Source: QHXM01 sp032160165 (GTDB taxonomy: Bacteria > Acidobacteriota > Blastocatellia > Pyrinomonadales > Pyrinomonadaceae). Taken from it: a stretch of DNA of 64,000 nt. The notes below the pieces were generated by a model. That model was not told where the DNA came from, searched no databases, and saw only the letters and a program-made list of their open reading frames with translations. Positions 36,701 to 44,229 of the stretch are shown one piece after another. The translations under genes and the position numbers were made by a program. The DNA lies in the NCBI GenBank assembly GCA_032160165.1, contig JAVHWA010000155.1, positions 4,681-68,680 of the forward strand, read 5' to 3'. Position 1 is the stretch's first letter. Each line of letters starts with the position of its first letter.

Positions 36701-37386
36701 TCCGGATCAAACTCGCGTATCGAATCAACTGTGTCGCCGAAGAATTCGACGCGCACGGGCGCGGCTTTGCCCGGCGACCATATGTCCAGGATGCCGCCGC
36801 GCATGGAAAACTCGCCGACGGTGCCGACCGGGTCTTCACGGACATAGCCTGAAGCAATTAAGCTTTCGACCAGCGTTTCCGGTGCATGGTCTTCATCGCG
36901 TTTAAGCAACGCACCCGCTCGCGCTACTTCTTCCGGTCGCAGCGTTCGTCTTGCGAGCGCGCGCGCAGTCATCAAAACAAAGTCCTGCTGTCCCCGCGCC
37001 AAATGCCAGAGAGTCAATGCGCGCTGTTCGAGGGTTGCGACGTGAGGGGAAGCGCCGGCGTATGGGTCAGACTCCGACGAGGGAAGCGTCAATACTGTTT
37101 CATCGCACTCGGTCGCCCCGCGCAAGGCGCAATACCAGAAACGCAGATCGCGTTCCCACGCTTCCAGGTCGCGATTAGCGAGTGTGACGACGGCGAATGG
37201 CTTTCCCAGTTCAAGCTGCAGGGCAGCCAGGACCAGCGCGCGAGCCGGGCCCGATGTAAGAGCGCTGAGCGAGATCACACGCGCGCCGCCGCGCACGCTG
37301 CGGACAAGCCGCGCGTACTCTTCGCATTCGATCACGCGTCGCAGAGTGTCCTGAAGTATGGTTGTGGGATGGACCGTGCTAGTCAT
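33724..37386 (-). CDS. mfd: Transcription-repair coupling factor
   Basis: 1220 residues from ATG 37386; a longer frame would start within array D. Mfd displaces RNA polymerase stalled at DNA lesions and recruits UvrA. Seen: UvrB-like N-terminus (DPYAGASPHVATLEQRALTLW), the RNA-polymerase-interacting domain (DFVVHVDHGIGRFGGLQTL), helicase motifs including LLCGDVGYGKTEVGMRAAF, VVVDEEQRFGV and LVATTIIENGIDIPRANT, and the C-terminal TRCF domain. The usual GDVGFGKTEVA is here GDVGYGKTEVG, a small change. It is flanked by heptamer arrays on both sides. Confidence 0.95.
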   Translation of the reverse strand: MTSTVHPTTILQDTLRRVIECEEYARLVRSVRGGARVISLSALTSGPARALVLAALQLELGKPFAVVTLANRDLEAWERDLRFWYCALRGATECDETVLTLPSSESDPYAGASPHVATLEQRALTLWHLARGQQDFVLMTARALARRTLRPEEVARAGALLKRDEDHAPETLVESLIASGYVREDPVGTVGEFSMRGGILDIWSPGKAAPVRVEFFGDTVDSIREFDPETQLSTAQVQSVEIAPMRELSTTSDDFRLWAEAARERWSDERFERALRDRTVYADEGETFAGWEWLIQILKERQGSIFDYLQDTVVVIDEPVSVETYLGSLYDTLSSRYAETDGADDLALRPEELYLTAEELRERLSSIKRLELRTLGRAAAIVDERLALDADKPQITIGRSRGSATTLFLFPAVEVDEECEWRSQSVRRYHGRLPELASDLKQTVRERHDDVFFVMHSLGMAERLAEILADYDVQTRVVLGKDATSNPTEAGGVIVTVGRLSGGFELPGPHLIVHVESDLFDEASDTSLRVEGKRQKEKGKSRKFKTAAFLSDFRDLKVGDFVVHVDHGIGRFGGLQTLELGQDRRGEFMLLFYAEESKLYVPVERMDLVQRYSSAEGHQPTLDRLGGLGWQKTKAKAKRAMRDMADELLRLYAERKLVGGFAYSTDSPWQSEFEEGFEYVLTPDQETAIEDVKRDMEEPMPMDRLLCGDVGYGKTEVGMRAAFKVVMESKQVAVLTPTTVLAYQHFETFRTRFAAFPVKIELLSRFRSPREQKEVVKRVEAGEIDIIIGTHRVLSKDVRFRDLGLVVVDEEQRFGVAHKERLKRLKKKVDVLTLSATPIPRTLNMSLMGLRDMSLIETPPRDRLAIQTQVVQFSESVIKSAIELELARGGQVFFIHNRVESIETIAALVQRLVPQARLGVAHGQMNEKAMEQVMLDFVGYKYDVLVATTIIENGIDIPRANTIIINRADAYGLSQLYQLRGRVGRSNRRAYAYLLIPSEQGLSPIARRRLAAIREFSDLGAGFRIAALDLELRGAGNLLGGQQSGHMDALGFDLYTQMLERTVLELRGEVVEDETSVSINLGVDVAIPDDYISDMGQRLRTYKRVSSSRDEDTLRAILAETQDRYGRLPEPVGRLFDYARLRRTAEEIGVASIDRSHTGIAIKLAEKARVDPEKLMALIAKRKTATFSPSGVLKLDLEESELDLLLETAHLVLLEIRAGA

Positions 37387-37393
37387 GTCTTCT

Positions 37394-37470
37394 GGTGATG
37401 AGTGATAAGTGATGGGTGATGAGAGATAAGCAATGCCGTACTTTCTTATCACCTATCACCCATCACTTTT
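37394..37470. repeat. Heptamer inverted array D (GTGATGG units)
   Basis: Left arm: GTGATGA, GTGATAA, GTGATGG, GTGATGA, GAGATAA. Right arm on the other strand: GTGAAAA, GTGATGG, GTGATAG, GTGATAA. It overlaps the last codons of the heptose adenylyltransferase gene: the repeat supplies the residues KSDG and the stop TGA. Confidence 0.9.
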
Positions 37471-37932
37471 CACTCTTTCAATTATCGAACTCGTCGATGC
37501 GCCTTCAATGAACGGCAAGGCGATCACACTTCCCCCGGCGGCCTCGACCTCCTCGCGTCCGTGGATCTCGTCAATCTGATAGTCGCCGCCCTTGACGAGC
37601 ACGTCGGGTAACACCTCCGCGATCAAGGCGCGCGGACTGACATCGTCAAATATCGTCACGTAGTCGACCGAACCTAGCGCGGCAAGTATCTCGGCACGCT
37701 CATCCTGATTCATCACCGGGCGTGCGGAGCCCTTCAGCTCGCGCACTGTTCGGTCGCTGTTGATCGCAACCAGAAGTGCATCGCCGAGCTCGCGCGCGCG
37801 CTGAAGATATCGAACGTGGCCGACGTGGAGTATGTCGAAGCAGCCGTTGGTAAAGACAAGACGCTTGCCCTCCGAGCGCAGGCGTGTCCGCTCCATTCGG
37901 AGTGCATCAATCGAAAGAATTGTTCCGCTCAT
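37456..37932 (-). CDS. rfaE2: D-glycero-beta-D-manno-heptose 1-phosphate adenylyltransferase
   Basis: 158 residues of the cytidylyltransferase fold: FTNGCFDILHVGHVRYLQRARELGD with the HxGH motif (HVGH), INSDRTVRELKG and the C-terminal GGDYQIDEIHGREEVEAAGG. It makes ADP-heptose for LPS, S-layer or glycoprotein glycans. It is the stand-alone C-terminal half of HldE; the kinase half is not in this window. Its final residues and stop lie in heptamer array D. Confidence 0.9.
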   Translation of the reverse strand: MSGTILSIDALRMERTRLRSEGKRLVFTNGCFDILHVGHVRYLQRARELGDALLVAINSDRTVRELKGSARPVMNQDERAEILAALGSVDYVTIFDDVSPRALIAEVLPDVLVKGGDYQIDEIHGREEVEAAGGSVIALPFIEGASTSSIIERVKSDG

Positions 37933-37967
37933 TTGAGAATTGAAATGCTAACACGAGGCCGCCGGCA

Positions 37968-38624
37968 TTAGTAAATGCCGGGTATCAAACGCCCGGGCGT
38001 GCGGACCGTATAGTTCTCCCAGTCGGAAGCGAACTCGCTGGCCAGTACGCGTTCCTCGTGCCTGATGCGTCGGAGAATACACACCACCAGCACCAGCCAC
38101 GCGCCAAGTCCGAAGATACTGCGAAACACCAGGGCCGTACCAAGCGAGCGAATCAAAAGTCCCGTATAGCTCGGGTGGCGCACGTAGCTATAGATGTTAT
38201 CGGTGATGAGGCGATGGTCCCTCTGAATGGTGAGGAAGACACTGAAGAATCGTCCGAGATAAAGATACGCCCATACGCGTAGGGCCACACCCACGGCGAA
38301 GATTGCGAGTCCGGCATAGCGGAGCGCATTCGATTCCGCGAAGACCAGTAGTCCGCGTCGATCAAAATAGGGTACAGCCCAGTAACAAACAAAGAATCCC
38401 AGCTCGAGCAGAAACAGCGTGCGCCATTGCCCGCCTACCGGCCGCACTCCTCGATCCATGCGCTCGCTTTCGCCCCAGTACGTGATGAACGGAGTGATGA
38501 CGAGGACGACCACGACGCCTGCACGCGCCGGATGCGCGAAGAAACCGCGCAGATTTCGCCATGCGAGCAACATCAGGCCGATCTCTGAAGCGCTAAAAAG
38601 GAACTCTCTGATTAGGCGTCGCAT
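37968..38624 (-). CDS. Isoprenylcysteine carboxyl methyltransferase-family membrane protein
   Basis: 218 residues with about five transmembrane segments and the ICMT/PEMT-like motif DNIYSYVRHPSYTGLLIRSLG followed by RIRHEERVLASEFASDWENYTVRTPGRLIPGIY. Such bacterial proteins are methyltransferases of unclear substrate. It is transcribed away from lysS; array E separates their start codons. Confidence 0.85.
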   Translation of the reverse strand: MRRLIREFLFSASEIGLMLLAWRNLRGFFAHPARAGVVVVLVITPFITYWGESERMDRGVRPVGGQWRTLFLLELGFFVCYWAVPYFDRRGLLVFAESNALRYAGLAIFAVGVALRVWAYLYLGRFFSVFLTIQRDHRLITDNIYSYVRHPSYTGLLIRSLGTALVFRSIFGLGAWLVLVVCILRRIRHEERVLASEFASDWENYTVRTPGRLIPGIY

Positions 38625-38633
38625 GGAGTGATG

Positions 38634-38745
38634 GGTAATGAGTGATAGGTGATAAGTGACGCGGCGTGAGTATTACTTATCACCCATCACCTATCACCTA
38701 TCACTGAACTTTACCATTTACCGTTTACCATTTACCATTCACTAC
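38634..38745. repeat. Heptamer array E (GTGATGG units plus TTTACCA units) between divergent genes
   Basis: Left arm: GTGATGG, GTAATGA, GTGATAG, GTGATAA, GTGACGC. Right arm on the other strand: GTGATAG, GTGATAG, GTGATGG, GTGATAA, GTAATAC. Directly after follow four plus-strand 7-mers of TTTACCA type (about 38711-38738), ending 10 bases before the lysS ATG. This array occupies the divergent promoter region. Confidence 0.88.
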
Positions 38746-38747
38746 TC

Positions 38748-40556
38748 ATGGCGATCCCTTTCATAGAAGATAACGATCAGACGCGCGCAAGGGCCGAGCA
38801 CCTGGAGAAGTTGCGCGGCTTGGTCGGCAACGTCTATCCCAATAAGTTCGAGCGCAGTCGCGTGACCGAAGCTGAAGACACAATCACCGCGGTCATAGAA
38901 CGCTTTAGAAATCACGAACCGGAGGTCAAAGAAGGCGAGCGTCCCGCTCAGGAAGTGCTGGAGCGCGCCAACGAGGAGCTGAACAAGGTGGAGGTTCGCA
39001 TCAGCGGACGGATCAGTACTCCTCCCAGAATTATGGGCAAGGCCGCTTTCGTCCATCTTTCGGACGGCGTCTCGCGCCTGCAGATCTACGTTCGCAAAGC
39101 CGATGTCAAGGCCATACACAACGACGACAAGGCTCCCATCGAAGAGGGTTGGGAAGTCTTCAATCTGCTCGACCACGGCGACTTCATAGGAGTCAGCGGA
39201 TATCTCTTTATTACGAAGACTGGCGAACTATCGGTCCACGTTCACGAGTTACAGTTTCTGGCGAAGGCCATGTTGCCCATGCCGGACAAGCTGCATGGCA
39301 TTGCCGATCCCGAGATTCGCCAGCGTCAGCGCTATGCGGACCTGATCGCGGGCAGTCTGAAAATTGAGACCACCCGGGCCGTCGAACCACCTTCGATGGA
39401 CCTTAGCTCGCGTGAGGTCTTTGAGCGTCGTTCAAAGGTCATAACAGCGATGCGCCGCTTCCTCGACGAACATGGCTATATCGAAGTAGAGACGCCGATG
39501 CTTACTCCCAAAGCGACAGGCGCAGCCGCGCGGCCATTTAAGACGCATCACAACGCGCTCGATATAGACCTCTACGCGCGCATCGCGCCCGAGCTGTATC
39601 TGAAGAGGCTAGTGGTCGGAGGGTTCGAGAAGGTCTACGAGCTCAATCGCAATTTTAGAAACGAAGGAATAGACCGAACACACAATCCTGAGTTCACCAT
39701 GTTGGAGTTTTACTGCGCGTATATGGATGTGAACGGGATGATGGATTTTTGCGAGGAGATGTTGCGGTCAAGTGTTTACACCGCGACGGGTCACACGCAC
39801 ATCCGCGCGGAGGGACACGACATTGATTTTTCGCAACCGTTTGAGCGGTTAAGTATGAAGGAGGCGATTGCTAAGTATTGGAAACCCTTGTACGGAAGAA
39901 TTGCAGAATGGAAAATAGATGAAGACTGGCTTAGCAATCCTAAGAATATTGTGCTATTTGCCAACTTCCAGAAGATGTGGAACGAATTCGGTAATCAAAG
40001 ATTCCATCTGACTGCTCGAACCGATGAGCCATCAGAAGCGCCGGAAATATTTGCAGCAGCCGTAAATGGAACGTTAAAAGAAGCTGAATCAGTGGCTAAC
40101 AACTCAAACCAACACTCAGATGAAGTTCAAGTTGGACAGCATCTAGCCTATATATTTGAGGAGGTTGCTGAACGCCAATTGATTCAACCCACGTTCATTA
40201 CTGATTTCCCGAAGCCAATCTCCCCGCTATCGAAAGCATCCCCAAACGACCCAACCGTGGCCGAACGCTTCGAACTCTTTATCGGCGGCCTCGAATGCGC
40301 GAATGGCTTCTCTGAGTTGAATGATCCGCAGGAACAGTACGATCGATTCCTCGATCAGGCCCAGGCGCGCGAACGTGGCGACGACGAAGCGATGTTGTTG
40401 GATGAGGACTACATCCGCGCGCTCTCGTACGGTATGCCGCCCGCTGCCGGAATCGGCATCGGAATAGATCGTCTCACGATGTTGCTCACCGGCAAGCGCT
40501 CGATCCGGGATGTCATCCTCTTCCCTCACATGAGACCTGAACAGCCGGGGCAATAG
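38748..40556 (+). CDS. lysS: Lysyl-tRNA synthetase, class II, with AT-rich insertion
   Basis: 602 residues, about 100 more than most LysRS. Charges tRNA-Lys. OB-fold N-terminus (VRISGRI...MGKAAFVHLSDG, IYVRKADV), motif 1 (YIEVETPMLTPKATGAAARPF, 244-264), motif 2 (NRNFRNEGIDRTHNPEFTMLEFY, 300-322) and motif 3 (GIGIGIDRLTMLLTGKRSIRDVILF, 568-592) are intact. The excess lies mainly between MKEAIAKYW (370-378) and VGQHLAYIFEEVAE (462-475): ~84 residues where E. coli LysRS has about 30. The matching DNA (about 39870-40160) is visibly AT-richer than the flanks. No Shine-Dalgarno is visible at the start. Confidence 0.95.
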   Translation: MAIPFIEDNDQTRARAEHLEKLRGLVGNVYPNKFERSRVTEAEDTITAVIERFRNHEPEVKEGERPAQEVLERANEELNKVEVRISGRISTPPRIMGKAAFVHLSDGVSRLQIYVRKADVKAIHNDDKAPIEEGWEVFNLLDHGDFIGVSGYLFITKTGELSVHVHELQFLAKAMLPMPDKLHGIADPEIRQRQRYADLIAGSLKIETTRAVEPPSMDLSSREVFERRSKVITAMRRFLDEHGYIEVETPMLTPKATGAAARPFKTHHNALDIDLYARIAPELYLKRLVVGGFEKVYELNRNFRNEGIDRTHNPEFTMLEFYCAYMDVNGMMDFCEEMLRSSVYTATGHTHIRAEGHDIDFSQPFERLSMKEAIAKYWKPLYGRIAEWKIDEDWLSNPKNIVLFANFQKMWNEFGNQRFHLTARTDEPSEAPEIFAAAVNGTLKEAESVANNSNQHSDEVQVGQHLAYIFEEVAERQLIQPTFITDFPKPISPLSKASPNDPTVAERFELFIGGLECANGFSELNDPQEQYDRFLDQAQARERGDDEAMLLDEDYIRALSYGMPPAAGIGIGIDRLTMLLTGKRSIRDVILFPHMRPEQPGQ

Positions 40557-40709
40557 CTGGCCTGTTACGCGCCAACCGCCAATCGGCGCAGTAGTCCGCC
40601 GTCAGCGAGCGCATCGATGGATTGCCCTGGTCGCCGATTGAGATGAGAGTAGTTTCTGGTTGTGCAATTGGATTGAGCACCAAAGCGATCAGAGACGCAC
40701 GACGAACGA

Positions 40710-42473
40710 CTATTGCCACGCGTCAGTAATATAAGTTATAGCGCCGGTATCCAAATAAGTGTTTGTGCCGACAAATGCTCTGAAGTGATTACCCAATAAG
40801 TCAAGAACCCCGTGCAGGTCCGGGTAGCGCGGCACAACTGTCTCCACGATAATACAGGGTTTCGCGAGATAAAGAGTGAGTTGCCATTCTTCCGCTCGCT
40901 TTCGGAACACTGGACTGTCCTCGACTGCCCGTAAAAAGGTCCTCCATTGATCATCGGCACTAACCGTCGGTCTCAAAACAACATATGCTCGAATCTGATT
41001 TGGTGCATCAGGCTTGAGTTCTCGGATGATTAACCCCATCGCAATCAAACGATCGGCCACTCTTTGGCATTCCCTGAGTGGCGCAGCGCGCTCATGTTCG
41101 TCGTGTTTCGTCGCCTCCCTAATGCAGGTGTTGAGGGCCAAGAGGTCGCCCCCGTGATACCCAGGAGTGTGTTCGGGCTCAGGAAACTCCCGCTCCGGAG
41201 CTCCTGCCCAGACATATTCGATCCGACTTATGGTGTGAAACTCATAGGGTTGTAGGGCGGTCGCTGCTTCCGTGTTGGCCGGGAACTGGCTGGCGATGCG
41301 CGCGCGCAACTCTTCCCACTGTTCATCTGTGAGCCAAATTCGAATAATGATATCGTAGCTGCCGAATACTTCGAACCTTGAATATCTATCGGAGTACTGG
41401 TCTGTAATCATTCTTAACACACGCTCTCGAAGTCCATAGCGATCCAGTTGAAGTAGCGCAAAGCGAAGCTGCTCTTTTCTCTGCTCGTGGACTGCCGGCG
41501 CGAAGAGGTATCTGGGCACAGACTCATCAAAGAGTCCCCTTTCCTCTTTCCTCTTGTACGCTTCCTCCAGTAGGTATTCGACGCGTCGCATGATTTGTGG
41601 CAAATCCGGCCGGTCCAATTCGTTTGGCCGCGTCATATCGTTCAGCAAGGCATCCAGATAGGGACTGTCAATCCCACAGTCTGCCAACACTCGCGCCAGC
41701 CCCGTCCTATGCACCTCCTCGATACACCCAATATCGTCTCTGCCACATGAGGAAAAATCCAGGCGCGATCGCCCAGTTAAGATTTCGAAGAAGGTCAGGC
41801 CGAGTGAGTAGATATCTGATTTGGTAGTTGCCGGCTGCTTGAATTGCTCCGGCGGCATGTAACTAGGTGTCCCTTGTATACCTTCGTTCGAAAATATCTC
41901 TCCGGTAACAAGTCTGGTTATGCCGAAGTCAGTGAGCTTGAAAATCAGAAACGGCCTGTGTTCACTTGGGAACAGGAGAACATTGTGCGGTTTCAAGTCG
42001 GAGTGGATGCGGCCTTTTGCATGCAAGGCTGATAGTCCGCGAAGTAGCTGACGCAAGACAAGAGTTGCCCATCTAAGGTTTTGTCGCAGATAAGTCGAGA
42101 CGGGTCCGCTAAAGGCATGCATGTTTATGGTTGCCCGAGCGTCACCCATCTCCGACAGTTCCATTGTGTATCCAGTAATGAGGTGTTCTTCAAAAAACTC
42201 TCCAAACCCTCGCTTGATTATTACAACGTTCTCATGGTCGACGTTTGATAGATGTTCTATTTCCGAATCCATTCGGCGTCGCGCTGCTTGCGCTGTGTCG
42301 CCGGTTCGATCTTGACTGGGAATGGCCAAGATCTTTGCTGCGACAAGCTTCTTTTTCAGGGTTGTATCCTCACACTCCCAGACTTGACCTTGCGCCCCAA
42401 TTCCCAAGAGTCGACGAAGGATCAGCCCGCTGTCGCGAAGATAAAGATCCGGTACAAGGATGTGGTCTTCCAA
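40710..42473 (-). CDS. Ser/Thr protein kinase with Lrp/AsnC-like C-terminal repeats
   Basis: 587 residues from TTG 42473 with GGAGGTGA 4 bases upstream. Kinase domain (~15-330): LLGIGAQGQVW loop (23-32), Lys47 in VAAKILA, HSDLKPHNVLL (157-167; HRD is HSD), TDFGITRL (181-188) and YMPPEQF. Asp159, Lys161 and Asp182 are present, so it could be active despite the HRD change. The C-terminal half has two ferredoxin-like segments (FEVFGSYDIIIRIWLTDEQW and TLYLAKPCIIVETVVPRYPDL) reminiscent of Lrp/AsnC effector-binding domains. It is divergent from the AIPR gene, 286 bases away, suggesting a shared accessory role. Confidence 0.85.
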   Translation of the reverse strand: MEDHILVPDLYLRDSGLILRRLLGIGAQGQVWECEDTTLKKKLVAAKILAIPSQDRTGDTAQAARRRMDSEIEHLSNVDHENVVIIKRGFGEFFEEHLITGYTMELSEMGDARATINMHAFSGPVSTYLRQNLRWATLVLRQLLRGLSALHAKGRIHSDLKPHNVLLFPSEHRPFLIFKLTDFGITRLVTGEIFSNEGIQGTPSYMPPEQFKQPATTKSDIYSLGLTFFEILTGRSRLDFSSCGRDDIGCIEEVHRTGLARVLADCGIDSPYLDALLNDMTRPNELDRPDLPQIMRRVEYLLEEAYKRKEERGLFDESVPRYLFAPAVHEQRKEQLRFALLQLDRYGLRERVLRMITDQYSDRYSRFEVFGSYDIIIRIWLTDEQWEELRARIASQFPANTEAATALQPYEFHTISRIEYVWAGAPEREFPEPEHTPGYHGGDLLALNTCIREATKHDEHERAAPLRECQRVADRLIAMGLIIRELKPDAPNQIRAYVVLRPTVSADDQWRTFLRAVEDSPVFRKRAEEWQLTLYLAKPCIIVETVVPRYPDLHGVLDLLGNHFRAFVGTNTYLDTGAITYITDAWQ

Positions 42474-42758
42474 AACTCACCTCCATGAATGTCTGAGTTG
42501 CTCGTCAGCTATGCCTCGTTGAGCTGAAACGCCGATTGAAGTGTTCTACCTGCGGGCTGTGAGCTAAGTGAGAGGTAGAAAAGAGTCTTACAAATAACGG
42601 GATGTCTAATAGTCGAAGTGCAAGTGGAAGTCAAGCGCGGAATAAGAAGGAAATATGTTTTGACAATCCCTGCATTTGGATTTAGAGTTGCCGCGTCGAT
42701 CCACTCGTCCCAGCTGGAAGCTGGCGACAAATCCAAGTGGTCGCGAGGAGAAATAAGA

Positions 42759-43997
42759 ATGAGTAAAGCTATTAAAGCTGCGGACGTAGTCCGCCAAGAA
42801 TACGTCGAACTCACCTACCACTCGCTCCGAAACATCAGTACTCCGGAAGACATAGAGAGCAACCGAAAGGTATACGCGGGCAGCATTCTCTGTGATCGCA
42901 CGCTGGGACTACCAACAGACGAAAATGTCCGGGAGTATCTCGTAGAGGCTGAGGGTAAGAAGCGTCGCGCTAAGACCCAGGTTCATCGCGCGATCGAACG
43001 CACCTTATACGACCGACCACAGGATTTCGCGGTCCTCAATGGAGGACTCGTTCTGGTCGCTCGTGACGCTACGGTTGATGACGCGAACAAGAAGATTCGT
43101 CTCGTTAAGCCCAGCATAATAAACGGGGCTCAGACCCAAGGCGTGCTGCGGGATTTCTATAACTCGTGTGACCGTGACAACGTTACTCCTGATCCCATTC
43201 ACGTTAAGTTCGAGCTCATTGTCACCGATGACGATGAACTGATTGGGGAAATTTCAATCGCGCGGAATTTTCAGAACGACGTTCTGACAGTTTCGATTGT
43301 CGGCAGACGGGGCATGCTTGAGGAACTCGACCAGCGGTTTCAGGCGTACGGCAAAACACCTGAGAACATGATGCTGCGGAAACGAGAGACGGATCTGTCA
43401 GAGGACTTCGTTCGAACTGAGCGGTTAGTTCAAGTCCTCACAGCGCTCACGCCTGAATCGTTATGGATGAAGCCATTTGAAAACGGGTACCCGAGCAAGG
43501 CATACACATACAGCGCTTCGTCCAAATGCCTAAAGGAGTATCAAGACATCTTCACTCTCGCCAAGAGCGAGCCTTCGGATGACGATACCGACCATAGACG
43601 GGAGCAGCGAACGAAAGCAATCGCGCTGTACGAGTTCTATCTCGATGTAGTTGGTCAGGCGTGGGAGCTGTATGAAAAGTGGAAAACCCACCAAGGCTTT
43701 AAGGGTACGGCACTGCGGAAGATCGATCGGGACGAAGCGAAGAACGTGACCAACGTCCCTGATGGCATCGTCTTCCCCATTTTGGCGTCACTCTCCGTTT
43801 TCGCTAACAAGCATCCTAGAAAGGGTTGGCAGGTTACCGTTCCGTCACACGCGGACGCTCAGCTAATCCAAGCGGCCAAGCAGGTGTACATGAACTTAGC
43901 GAATTCGAACCCGAGCACTATGGGTAAGTCGCAAGCATGCTACGCCCTACTGAACATGATCTCTGCCAACCTGGCGACACGACCGCAAAATAATTAA
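42759..43997 (+). CDS. AIPR-family (abortive infection phage resistance) protein
   Basis: 412 residues from ATG 42759; GAGGAGAAATAAGA is an ideal ribosome-binding site, and a longer upstream frame is rejected. The AIPR signature is readable: DFAVLNGGLVLVARDATVDD then VKPSIINGAQTQGVLRDFY, corresponding to the 'F..NNGI' and 'Q.VNG.QT' motifs of the family. AIPR proteins were named from abortive-infection systems; biochemical activity is not established here. The plus strand has a REP-like element after the stop. Alternative: a general NTPase-independent restriction-like protein of the same fold. Confidence 0.8.
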   Translation: MSKAIKAADVVRQEYVELTYHSLRNISTPEDIESNRKVYAGSILCDRTLGLPTDENVREYLVEAEGKKRRAKTQVHRAIERTLYDRPQDFAVLNGGLVLVARDATVDDANKKIRLVKPSIINGAQTQGVLRDFYNSCDRDNVTPDPIHVKFELIVTDDDELIGEISIARNFQNDVLTVSIVGRRGMLEELDQRFQAYGKTPENMMLRKRETDLSEDFVRTERLVQVLTALTPESLWMKPFENGYPSKAYTYSASSKCLKEYQDIFTLAKSEPSDDDTDHRREQRTKAIALYEFYLDVVGQAWELYEKWKTHQGFKGTALRKIDRDEAKNVTNVPDGIVFPILASLSVFANKHPRKGWQVTVPSHADAQLIQAAKQVYMNLANSNPSTMGKSQACYALLNMISANLATRPQNN

Positions 43998-44037
43998 CAA
44001 GAAGCAGATCCGAAGATCTCCGTCGCGTGATAGCGGT

Positions 44038-44155
44038 GAGCCCCGTAGGGGCGACACAATTTCTGTCGCCCCTACGGGCTCGAACAATTCTTTGTGAACT
44101 CTTACCCAGGGCTTGCGCCCTGGGCTACAGATATTTCGCTCCTACGGAGCTCGTG
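44038..44155. repeat. Nested REP-like element (copy 3)
   Basis: GAGCCCCGTAGGGGCGACA (44038-44056) pairs with TGTCGCCCCTACGGGCTC (44064-44081), one base short of perfect. Then CCCAGGGCTTGCGCCCTGGGC (44105-44125, core) and GGCTACAGATATTTCGCTCC follow, matching the wording of 27361-27390. It lies 41 bases after the AIPR stop, in the gap of 232 bases before the TPR gene stop. Confidence 0.88.
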
Positions 44156-44229
44156 CGTCGTCTCAGATAATCGGCTACTGCCCTGTGCGCTCGTCGGCTA
44201 TTGACTACTTAGCCCTCGCTAACTCTCGG

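Noticed and set aside
37387..37452. Extended mfd start within the array
   Set aside because: The extra residues are translated heptamers; family sequence begins near MTSTVHPTT.
32384..38743. CRISPR array interpretation of the repeats
   Set aside because: Units are 7 bp, contiguous, degenerate and mirrored; there are no unique spacers, and no cas genes are in the window.
42618..42758. Longer N-terminus of the AIPR protein from 42618
   Set aside because: The ATG at 42759 has an ideal ribosome-binding site, and the extension has no family similarity.
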